This document shows, in pieces, positions 54,161-64,000 of a stretch of DNA of 64,000 bases. The stretch spans positions 8,546,628 to 8,610,627 of the forward strand of contig OY482854.1 in NCBI GenBank assembly GCA_960531495.1, in the 5' to 3' direction. The translations under genes and the position numbers were made by a program. Position 1 is the stretch's first letter, and every line of letters begins with the position of its first letter. The DNA comes from Zeus faber (taxonomy: Eukaryota > Chordata > Actinopteri > Zeiformes > Zeidae). The notes below the pieces were generated by a model. That model saw nothing but the letters and a program-made list of their open reading frames with translations. It had not been told where the DNA came from and searched no databases.

Positions 54161-56871
54161 GCAGTGTGATCAAATAACACTAATGCTTTGGGTGGTATTG
54201 TAGCAGTTTTCCTCATACTTGAGTAATTTAATCACTTCAACACTTATTAGGAGTTTCACATTGGTGAAAATTGCTACTCATACTTCTTAATACACTTTTC
54301 CACCTCTTTGGCTTACACAGTCAGAGAATTCCTTCTCTTTTAGCTTCAAAATTATGAATTCTCTCCCTCCCTCACTCTCGAGCTCTCTCACCCATGGATG
54401 ATGTGAAGCACCTTTCACACAGATTACCCCAGGATGTGAGATTTATTAGACTGAAGGAGCTTGGGACTTGTCAAGACAATGAATGTAAAAGGGGGAGTGG
54501 GTGGGTGGATGGGTTGCGTATGGGGTGGGATGGGATGGGGTGGACAAGAGATGACACTTAAGTCTGGACGCCAAAGTGGGACCGCCACCGGATTTTAATT
54601 ATTGAAGTGCGTTGTGGGTTCACCCGTGAATGCATAAGCGGACACTCTGGAGCACTTGGGACCAGACAAATAGAAAACAATATGAATATACTCTGTATCC
54701 CCCATACTCTATAATCCACAACACCATCGCTACGTCTCTCAAAGGAGAATGGGTTTGATTCAACTGTGAATAAAAAGGAGCATGCGTAGCATATACTGTA
54801 GCATCTGCGAGTGGTTTTCATGTGCGCAAAGGTGCATTTTCTTCTACCCTGGCGTTAATGCCGAAATGAGGTGAAATATCAAATAAGCGCCATTTGATCA
54901 GCAGAACCAAAACAGCAGCAGCAGCAGCAACGGCAGCTTTTATGAGGTTTGTGTTGTTAGCGACTCTTAAGGGGCAATGGTTTTAATGCATAAAGGACGG
55001 ATATTAATTTACAAAACAGGGAAGGAAACATAAAAAAATAAAATGAAAAAACAGTAATGTGGATTGTTTATATCCGTATCGGTTATTGGGATAGGAAAGT
55101 GTGAGAGAAAGCCTGGGTGAGTGAGGGTGATTGATGTACTTTGAAAAAGCCTCTGCGAAAAACGTGTCAGCTTTCAATAAAACCCCCTGACGTGGATCAA
55201 CAACCTTCTTAGAAACGGCACATAAAATGCATACCAAAAGTCTCGGTTCTCTACTCTCTTCCCTCCAAGCCCAAGCCAGTCTTGAGAAGTTTCGGTCCTA
55301 ATTATTCTGAAATCCGAGACTCGTAAGAGTAATGTTTGTTGGATTAACAAAAGTGTCAGTATTTGCAGCAATTCACTTGAGTGGCTTCTGTCCACCCTCA
55401 ATCCACCACAAGCAATAGCATTCAAAATAATCTGACCATGTCAGCGGCTTCACTGACTGTAGTGGCATCACTTACTGTATATACAGTAACACATTTTGTG
55501 TATCATTCCATTTAATATTTCCACCATCTGGTTTTGTGCTCTTAAAAATTCAAAATGCCACTTGGAAGCATTCAAGGAGGATAAGGCATGACTTGAGAGA
55601 TCGTCATCGTAACTAGATAACTCATTTACAAAGGGTTGTGGGATGAGAAGGGGAAGGAAGAATAAAAATAATTATCGGAGATTGAAATGACTTTATTCAT
55701 GACTTTATTCATGGTTTTGGTAGCATGGTAATCTAGGTTGCCGGATTCTAACAAGCGACCCAACTACTTAATGGAATACCAGGGCAGATGAGGACAATGT
55801 GTGATTGATTAGATACATCGAAGCTCGAGTGTGGGCTGTGGGGTCCTTTTTATGGCGAACGCGGGGTCTCGGCAGGCCCTCGGTCTTGGATATGAGAGGG
55901 CTCATAGAATCTGAGGCCACTTAAAAAGTCAAATTGGGAGCAATTCAAGTCAGTCGATACCAATTAAATTGTGGGATGGCAGTACTGACAAAAAGTTAGC
56001 CATTGGAATTCCCATTTTATGTCGTCCAGCTATTTTCTACTGTACTGCAGTGTCTATGCCCTGCAATGTAATTTAAATACATTGGGGTGAATAGATACAT
56101 CACTGGGTTGCTTACAGCTTAAAAAAAAAGGTTTACCTGTGCTGTCAGCAGGCATACAACACAGAGTATTTGTATGCCACTGCATCCAAGACGGAGTTAA
56201 TCTGCAAGTGGAGTTTAAATTCTCAATCTGCAATGCCCCTCCTTAGCTTTTTTGTTCAACAAGACCGCCACCAACCCCCCTCTTTGGGAAATGATCTTAC
56301 CATGTTTTGATCAATAAACTCCTAATCACCATTACTTCTCCAAGTGGGGAAGAATAAACCACGGGCGAGACCAATAAACATAGAAACAAACATGTACTTT
56401 GAAAATCATAAACAGAGAAACATCTGACGACAACCTGTATTTGACAACATATAATAAATGGATTGCTTCCTGTTTAGTATTGATCATGTTTGATGCACTG
56501 AATGAAATTCAAGCCCTTTATGCTTGAATTTAACTTAAAACACACTTAATTACATCTGACTTGTCAAGTCTGTCCTTCAAACATGTCACATAGAGTAAAG
56601 CTTTGGAAAAGCAATCTCAACACAAAGGTCTTTCATAAGAGATGTTTTTTTTTTTGGGGGGGGGTGGGGGACTAAAGATTGATATCATGGCATTTCGGCT
56701 TTATTAAACCAGCTTACCCCAGAGAGCAAGGGGAGGACATATACTATATGAATGATGAAACCACAGCTTTGCAAGCGTGTGGTACAGCATGTGCTTGAGC
56801 AAAACAGGGGCTTTGCCATCACTAACCTCAAAAAGCGGGGTACACACTACGAGATAATCAAACCGATTTTG
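54161..56871. other. low-repeat stretch, no gene seen
   Basis: A short CAG tract (about 54,914-54,931) and a T-run joined to a G-run near 56,646-56,669 are the only simple repeats. No recognisable exon or transposon end. Confidence 0.4.
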
Positions 56872-57520
56872 ATAAATAGGTAGATAGGTAGGTAGATAGA
56901 TAGATAGACAGATAGATAGATAGATAGATGGATGCTTTATTGTCATTGCATATTAAAACACAATGAAACTTAATTGGACAGCAACCCACTTAGCAGCATA
57001 AACAAAAAATGTATATAAAAATATAATACTCATAGTCAGATAAAATACCATAAAATAGTCAGATATCCTGTTTATATAATGATATAATAAACAGTCAGTC
57101 AAATAAGTTAACATAAACATTGAGAGTTATTGCAATGGCATTAGTAGCAGTTATATATTGCACTTGGGGACGGAGTAATTGCTTATTGGGGGGGGGGTTG
57201 GTTTTAGAAGCTTGTTCACGGCTCTGGGGAGAAAGCTGTTTCTCACACTGTTGGTCCGTGTGCATATTGTTTTGAGCCTGTCTGAGTGGAGGGTGGTGAA
57301 CAGGGGGTGTCCGGGGTGTGAGGGGTCTCTCCTGATGTTAGAGGCCTGTTTGTAGAGACGAGTGGATGTTTCTTAGCTTTGGGAATGGGGAGCCGACAAT
57401 CCATGAGCAATTTTGACTCTTCGCTGCAGGACTTTCCTGTCTGCTGCAGTGCAACAATACTACCAGATTGTACAGCAGTATGTCAGGATGCTCTGATATT
57501 GCCCTTCTAACAATCGTGAG
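56872..57520 (-). mobile_element. LINE 3' fragment with (TATC)n tail
   Basis: On the minus strand the sequence ends in tandem TATC units (56,872-56,932) after GCAATGACAATAAAGCATCC, a typical teleost L2/Rex-type LINE tail. Upstream lies a decayed C-terminal reverse transcriptase region (words such as SPFPKLRNIHSSL near 57,390, then a serine/proline-rich end corresponding to the usual LFTLLPSGRRYR-type C-terminus). No RT catalytic motif remains. The clade is not determined. Confidence 0.7.
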
Positions 57521-58148
57521 CCAATTTTTTGATGGTTCAAAAGAAAATCGTGATAGATCATGCTGTGGTGTCAGTGACAGTCACTGTGTAAGACTGTTTT
57601 CTACTTAACCTGATCTGCTCGTAGGTCTGTCCTGGCGGCACCTATTATAAATCGAATGTATTGAACATGTTTATTATTAACGATTCCATATCCTGTAGTG
57701 CGTGGAGAAACCGAAGGACTACCCAGGATGCAGTCTGTGGATTGTCATGTGGGAAACACCGAGAGCCAAGCTGGGAGCAAAACTTACTAAACGGAAGACG
57801 ACATAAATATAACTGCAGACATGGAGGCAAATGCCAACGCTGCGAAGCATAAAGCAACATTTACAGTCCATGTTCATGCCGTTCATGACTTCATCCATTG
57901 TTTTTTCTTTTATTCTTTTGGATTTTCTGTAAAAAATAGTGCAAAAAATATCGAGCAAGATTTCTGGTTTGAGATTTCTTCCCTCTGGAAATCTTGCGTA
58001 GCCACACCTCCATGTCAAATCTTGTGTGGCTTCAGGAGATCAGGATTCCAATTGTTGGTGAAGGAAATCTATAAGTGTGTGGTGTGCTGTTTGGGCAAAT
58101 CGTTGCTCTCCACACACTAAAGGAACAAAACTGTTAAATGTATCACAA
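57521..58148. other. no gene seen
   Basis: Ordinary AT-rich sequence between two transposon remnants. No recognisable coding or RNA. Confidence 0.4.
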
Positions 58149-58938
58149 TACACCGATCAGCCACAATATTAAAACCACTACAAATAACCACTAATATTGT
58201 GTAGCTCCCCCTCGTGCCGCCAAAACAATTCTGGCATGGTCTCCACAAGACCTGTTCCAGCACATCCCACAGATGCTCGAACTGATCTGACCCTAATTGG
58301 CCATCGGCCATCCCACCGGCCATCCTAATGATGTACAAGAAAACGTGATTCATCAGACCAGGCCATCCTCTTCCATCCTCCTCCATGGTCCAGTTCTGAC
58401 ACTCACGTGCCCATTGTAGGTGCTTTCGGCAGTGGACAGCGGTCAGCATGGACACTCTGACTGGTCTGCTGCTATGCAGCCCCATAAGCAGCAAGCTGAG
58501 ATGTACCGTGTTTTGACACCTTTCTATCATAGCAGCATTAACTTTTTCAGCAATTTGTGCTACAGTAGCTCTTCTGTGGGATCAGACAAGACAGCCTAGA
58601 CTTCACTCCGCCCATGACGCGGTCGCTGGTTCAATAGTTGTCCTTCCTGGACCACTTTTGGCCCTTACTAACCACTGCATAACGGGAACACCCCAAAAGA
58701 CCTGCCATTTTGGAGATGCGCTGACCCAGTCATCTAGCCATCAAAATTTGGCAAATTGTCAAAGTCACTTGGATCCTTACGCTTGCCCATTTTTTCTGCT
58801 TCCAACACATCAGCTTTAAGAACTGACTGTTCACTTACTGCCTCATAAATCCCATCCCTTGACAGGTGCAACTGGCACGAGATGAGCAATGTTATTCGCT
58901 CCAGCTGTCAGTGGTTTTAATGTTGTGGCCAATCAGTG
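58149..58938 (-). mobile_element. Tc1-like transposon with both TIRs, internally deleted, copy 3
   Basis: The termini are CACCGATCAGCCACAATATT at 58,151 and its imperfect complement ending at 58,938 (AATGTTGTGGCCAATCAGTG). They extend inward through AAAACCAC/GTGGTTTT, giving ~28-bp inverted repeats with TA at the left edge. The total is ~790 bp; Tc1 elements are usually 1.2-1.6 kb. The right half carries the transposase start region and helix-turn-helix coding in broken form (words matching IAEKVNA and TVHLSLL). The middle, which should carry most of the DDE domain, is missing. It could still be mobilised in trans if a related transposase existed. Confidence 0.85.
58187..58530 (-). pseudogene. 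Tc1 transposase fragment
   Basis: The frame contains LLLMGLHSSRPVRVSMLTAV, HCRKHLQWARECQNW and NHVFLY, the region linking the DNA-binding domain to the first catalytic aspartate of Tc1 transposases. It then jumps at about 58,310 to FEHLWDVLEQ, which corresponds to the NPIEHLWDVL motif near the last catalytic residue. The ~100 residues between them are deleted, so the DDE triad cannot form. The frame then runs into the inverted repeat. The upstream N-terminal part is out of frame. Confidence 0.82.
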
Positions 58939-61636
58939 TTGTGGCCATTATGTTTGGGTGACTCTCACATTTTTAACGTCTGTCAAGATGCAAAAAATCT
59001 TGTCCTGTGGGGCAGGCTTTGCATATCATCTACTTTGACTTGATTAAAGCAAACAGAGAAGATAATTGATCAACATACTTTCTATATGTTCCGTAATACT
59101 GTCAGGTTTTCAAATTGCTACATTCTTGGTTCAATGTTTCTGCCGCTACAGAATGTATCGCATAGATACCTACGGTCTTAGTGAACTGACTTGTTCGTTT
59201 AGCAGAAACAAACATGTACACATACAAGGAAGAAAATGTGAAGTACTGTACAATGATGCATCTCCCCCTAGGTCCTTGTCAATGTTGACACGCCATTGCT
59301 TGGGGATCTATTATTTCTTTACTGCTGATAATGCCCACTGTGTGCAACACCTTTGAGCAGTACTTCCCTAGCTAAAACATCCTGGATTAATGGACCTATT
59401 TTTTTGCAAAAATACAGGTAGTTTTGCTCATCCTCAACTTAATAACGAACTAGTTTTCAAGCGTTGTTCCCAGACTTTGCCTTTGACCGTGGAATGCAAC
59501 CCAGGGTTACGGCAATGATGACTTCAGTTATGGTGCTTGGGCTGCGGTGAAATTGGATAGTGAACCAGAAATACACTGTATGATGGAACACAGCTCCAGC
59601 AAACGGGACAGATAGCTGCCAAGGCGGCGGCACACTGGTTCTCTTCACTGGACATCCGCAGGTGTACTTTTCTCCAGAGCCCAGACCAAACACTATTAAT
59701 GCTGCCAGGGGTCTGGTAATTCTGTGTCCTTAGCTTTGACCTGCGTTATGTCCCAGCTACATTTGAAAGCATAATGGACAGTGTGCTGGCTGGCCATCCT
59801 TGCCAATAATGCCTGATGACCTGGATGACACGCTGGCTTGATGACGGACCCTCCAGTTTGCAATATGGTCGGTCCAATCAGAATTTATTTGTCCAGCTGC
59901 TTATTACTTTGCCAAACAGACACCCAGAGATTTCAAACCTGGAAGTAAAGATAGTTCTCCATAGAGGCTGGTTTGTACCTCTTCCACAAACTACTCAAAA
60001 CTAAAGGTGTTTTCGCAACACAGGAACTATTTCATAGTTCGAAGAACCTTTGGAGGAACTAAGGACAGTCCGCCCGGTCGACTCTCATCGCTCTGTGGGG
60101 ACCAGCCCACATACAAAATCAAAAACTTTGAAAATTGTATTTATATTGTAGATGTATTTATTTCATCTATTTTATTTTCTAACGTTAACTGAATAAAACA
60201 AAACATCCCTGTGCAGTGACCTGATATCAGCCCTTGCCTTACGAAAGCAAACTTTTCGGAGCGAATTTTTAAATTACATCTAGTAGATCTAATATGATTG
60301 AAGATTGAAATTTTGCCTCAAATTTGTTCACAAATACATTTTACACAGTTCCTAATTCCCCTCAGGGAGTCCTCAGAACAGTTTGGTCCAAAAATGCCCT
60401 GTTTCCCCGACACCTCTGTACAACATTCTTTCCCAAGTCCCAAGTCACGCCCCAAGGCTTTGGGACACAACCCTGACATTTAACCCTCTCCCCCATGACT
60501 CAATATCCAGTCCTCCTTTCCCATGCCCCCTTTTTCAATACCACCATTTTCGCACCATCTTTTCAGAATGAGGCCCTTGTCTGACCCGCTACACTCTACC
60601 AACTCAAAGGCAGACCCTACACACTTCAGGCACTATTTTTTGGCAGTGTATCACTTTTAAATAAATGGGGGTTCAAAGGAATCTATTGTTGTTTTATTGA
60701 TGCTACCTTCAGTGACCATTAAAGTTGAAACCTATATGTTGCATATACTGTATATATTTAGAACATTTGCCGTCTTTGTGTTTGGATGATGAACTGCTTT
60801 GTGACGAGAGCTATTATAATGTAGATCACAGTTTTTGGAATGGTTAGTGCCAACTGTAACATGTTGCATTCTCAAACTAAAAGCCTTCTCATTTGGCAAT
60901 CTTGAGACCAACTAGTGTTTAGGGCAATACAAATATGCTTTTATGAGGTAAACAAATTCTGTAATAGGGGTTCTAGTTGGAATTTTACAAATTACTTCTC
61001 TGGAAAATAGAGATGAGCAGGGTGCAACAAGTTGTCAATTCAAGCAATTTTGTCAATGTTGCCACAATTGCCTCTCGATGGTTTATATCCGAAATAGGTT
61101 AGAAAGCTTGTAAACCATTTTAAAATCTTGCATAGCATGATGTCTCATAACGTTCAATGTCCACAATGAGGTCTTTCTGGTTTCTCAATTATTTTGTTAG
61201 ATTACAGCTTTTATTAGCCACCAACTGACACAATATACTGTTTATCATGCCCTTCACTTTACTTTTCAATTCAAGGCATCTTCTCCTTCACCTTGAAGGA
61301 AAACGCTTTTTCACACGATTGTGCCTGTCAAGGAAAAGCCATGAGATCTGAACGATATAAAAAGAAAAAATAGCAGATTTGAGGATTATGTGTGGCAGCT
61401 TGGAATGGGGATTAGGGGTGCTTCTGCACACATGGGAATCTTATTAGTTTGACCGAAAAGAGGGCAACGTGACACGGAAGTAGTAGTATTGGAAGTAGCT
61501 AGAAGCTATACACCAGAAGCTATTCCATAGCTTATGTGCATTGTTTTCTTTGCTTATAGCTCATCAGCTTTCAGCTCATGCTCAACTAATGCTTTGTTTT
61601 TCCCGCTTTGTGTGGATTTGTGAATGGTGTATTGGT

Positions 61637-61638
<2 letters not shown>
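58939..61638. other. low-repeat stretch, no gene seen
   Basis: No LINE tail, TIR pair or recognised exon. A GC-richer block lies at 59,480-59,900. A short inverted-looking patch, GGAACTATTTCATAGTTCG, lies near 60,023. Confidence 0.4.

Positions 61639-61691
<53 letters not shown>
61639..61691 (+). repeat. (GT)n microsatellite
   Basis: About 26 uninterrupted GT units. Confidence 0.97.
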
Positions 61692-61694
<3 letters not shown>

Positions 61695-62344
61695 CATGAC
61701 GTCCAGTCGACTGGCGTCACCTCGTTGAGGTGTTTCGTGTGACCGCCCTGGGCTCCATACTGCTGCCGCCGGGGCTCACGATAATGATCCTTCCGCAAGT
61801 TCAACTACGGAAAGTTTGTGATGACTTTTACTTCCTCTAGAGTCTAGGACGTCAAGTTTGATGGTCTTCTCAACACCTGGCGCAGGGGGAGTCGCGGAGT
61901 TGAAGAAGAGCGAATCTGTTGCGTTATCTCCGGCTTCCCTCTCTTGTGGACAAACATTGCTTGGTGATGAAAAACAAATAAATGTGTGCCGCTCGTGATT
62001 TTTCCCGGGAATGTCGCCACCAACACCCGGTCCTTACTATTCAGAATACACAAGGGCCTCGGGATCAATCACCTTTGTGTTACCTCATTCAGCAATACAT
62101 AGTGACTTAACAGACATTTATTTAAATGAAAATCGTCGATCTTGTAGCTTTAAGCTACATGACGATGACTTATTTCTGTGGTAGGGATAACTTTGACTCA
62201 ATAACATATTTGTGTATCGATGTCAATATTGGTGTTGACCCCACGAAGACCATATGAAACATCAACGCAATGTGAGACGGTGATTTGGATTTGTCACTGG
62301 ACTGGATAGTACACTGGCCGCAGAGACCGACTTCCGCACCGTCA
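61692..62344. other. no gene seen
   Basis: Mixed sequence without recognised coding or repeat structure. Confidence 0.4.
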
Positions 62345-62480
62345 GAATTGGAATCGGAATCGGAATCTGTTTATTCAGCCAGGTTCATTTACATATTCAA
62401 TCAATTTGTTATGGTGAGATAATACAGTTAGCAAACAAATTCCAAGATCTACACAAAATGACCAAATAAAAAACAAAAAA
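62345..62480 (-). mobile_element. LINE/SINE 3'-tail fragment
   Basis: On the minus strand, CTGGCTGAATAAACAGATTC is followed by tandem CGATTC units, the short-tandem-repeat tail of L2/Rex1-type LINEs or SINEs using their machinery. Upstream sequence (to about 62,480) has no coding. Confidence 0.6.
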
Positions 62481-64000
62481 AAATTGGTAAATATACGTTG
62501 CGGTCGTGGCGAAAGACTCGTTTTACTAAGTCACTCCTGAAGAGCCGAATCCCCAAAAAGTTACAAACTTTACATCACTAACTACCTTGACAATGTATGC
62601 TATTATTACTACCCTGCTTTTTAACTACAGTTTGAGAAAGCAAGACTATCAATTGTACAGTCTCCCAAACGCTAGCGTTTTCGTGAAAACGGTTCTAGGA
62701 TACAGTTGTTTTTTTCACATACACTGGATCCTAATCCCAATTACACGAGATAACACAACTTACAAACTCCAGCCCTTTCCGTTCCCAGCTCTCCGCTGGG
62801 CCCCCTCACGCCACCTTCACAACAAATTAGTTCCCTCGTCATGTGGGAACCCGGCGGACAAAAAGGCGGAGTGGCTTGCCGGCCGGTCTGAGCCTGGGCT
62901 TTTGACGGGCATTAACGGATTTATCGACGGGCAGAGTCAGCAAGGTCACGGCCAAGGGGAAGTTTGGGACGCAAGCACATTCTCTTCCAGCTTCATAAAC
63001 AACAACGACACAGGATTCCCTTAATTTTTGAGGCCAATAAAAGAGGCTGAAAATGTGTGTGATTTTTTTTTTCGTCATTTTATTACATTTTATTGAGTCT
63101 TGGGAGTGTTTGGTTTAGTTGAGTTTATAAATCTAACAGCGCGGAACAGAGCGGCTCGCGTTTCAAGAATGCAGGTCTATTTTGAGGTCTCCGGGTGGGA
63201 AAATAAAGGTAATTTCAATGAAACAAAATAAAAAGGGATGTCTTAAGACTGATCAGAGACAAAACGGAAGATCAGAGCCGTCGTGGCTTTATATTTTTTT
63301 TTCCAAAAATCTTCTGCCATCGCCTCAGGCTAATTCTTGTAGCGGCAAATGTCTCTCGACCTATAATATTGTCAGAAATCATGACTATGAATGAAGCTAC
63401 CCGGGGTCATGTGAGCATATGCTGTTTTTTTTTTTTTGTTTTTTTTTTAGTTTTTCAATAAATGGAGCTTGTTCATTGTGGTAAAACAATCAAATCGTGA
63501 CAAAAAAAAAATGACTTGAATAAAATTGAGGAGAGTGCTTGATGGAAGCCAATGCTCCGTGGAACAATATGCACATGTCCAAATCAAGGGAGTGGAAAAA
63601 CATAATTCTTGCGAGAAAAAAAAAAGAGGAAGAACGTGTTGTTGTCTTCCTCTTCTAACGTCTCTATTTGTCTCTGTCAGTTAAACACAACTCCCTCTCT
63701 CCCACTTCTCATTTTATTCCTTTTCCCCATCCCACTGCCCTGTCATCTCGTCCTCTGTCAGTCTGTCCGTCTGTCTCTCTCTTTCTCTCTCGCTCTCTCG
63801 CTCTTTCTCCTTTGTCACATACAGATTTCTTCCTCAGCGGCCTGTAATTGACTTGACAAATGTTTGCTGTTGGGCAGAGCCACTCACAATATACACCCAT
63901 CCATTTTAATGCGGCAAAAGGACCAGGGCAGCCCATAACTCATAGTGGAGGTGGGGCAGAGCACGCTGTCCGTCATTTGCAAATTTAGAATAAGAAATAA
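62481..64000. other. no gene seen; T-runs and CT-rich patch
   Basis: T-runs lie near 63,066, 63,294 and 63,425-63,450. A CT-rich patch is at 63,774-63,806. A 140-codon open frame at 62,587-63,024 resembles no protein I recognise and has no splice or codon-bias support. Confidence 0.4.

Noticed and set aside
62587-63024. 145-codon frame as a possible host exon
   Set aside because: No similarity I can recognise, mixed composition along its length, and no conserved motif; kept as unannotated sequence.

Overview
This is a repeat-dense window from a vertebrate nuclear genome, almost certainly a teleost fish. The evidence is the mixture of mobile elements: L2-type, Rex1/CR1-type, Rex3 and RTE-type LINEs, Tc1/mariner elements, a Gypsy-type deletion derivative, a 5S rRNA-derived SINE, several small terminal-inverted-repeat elements, and very long dinucleotide arrays. 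I found no convincing host protein-coding exon, tRNA gene, snRNA gene or CRISPR array. The window reads as intergenic or deep intronic DNA. All recognisable coding sequence belongs to transposons and nearly all of it is broken.

Layout. 1-6.8 kb: unique AT-rich DNA with a 26-base C run and TA microsatellites. 6.8-10 kb: an unclassified repeat, a Rex3 3' end, an LTR-like fragment, and a long fold-back structure (about 8.50-9.87 kb) edged by a 21-bp minisatellite. 10.4-15.6 kb: a nested stack in which an L2 insertion splits an RTE-type LINE. The stack is flanked by two direct copies of an unclassified ~320-bp repeat and followed by a gutted Tc1 copy and a small TIR element. 17.9 kb: a 131-bp Tc1-type MITE. 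20.4-23.7 kb: a long, degenerate minus-strand L2 with an interstitial telomeric (TTAGGG)n tract. 24.3-26.05 kb: a Gypsy-type deletion derivative inside a Tc1 terminus. 27.1-28.5 kb: a cluster of CA, CT and GA simple repeats. 29.4-29.9 kb: a 5S-headed SINE. 32.0-32.5 kb: an L2 3' end. 33.3-35.6 kb: a Rex1/CR1-like LINE inside an older TIR element. 35.6-36.2 kb: an AT-rich degenerate tandem array. 38.5-39 kb: a repeat shared with 9.4 kb and a Rex3 scrap. 46.0-46.9 kb: an unclassified 850-bp TIR element. 51.5-52.3 kb: GA and CA arrays arranged in ~170-bp higher-order units. 56.9-57.5 kb: a LINE 3' end with a GATA tail. 58.15-58.94 kb: a Tc1 element with both inverted repeats but no catalytic core.

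The elements do not form a functional pathway. What the window records is an insertion order: L2 after RTE, Gypsy after Tc1, and Rex1-like LINE after a TIR element. The least damaged element is the 5'-truncated L2 at 12.28-13.81 kb, whose reverse transcriptase frame is open to its stop codon. The long stretches at 41.3-46.0, 46.9-51.5, 54.2-56.9 and 58.9-61.6 kb lack recognisable repeats and are where conserved regulatory DNA would most plausibly lie, but nothing in a single sequence proves that.
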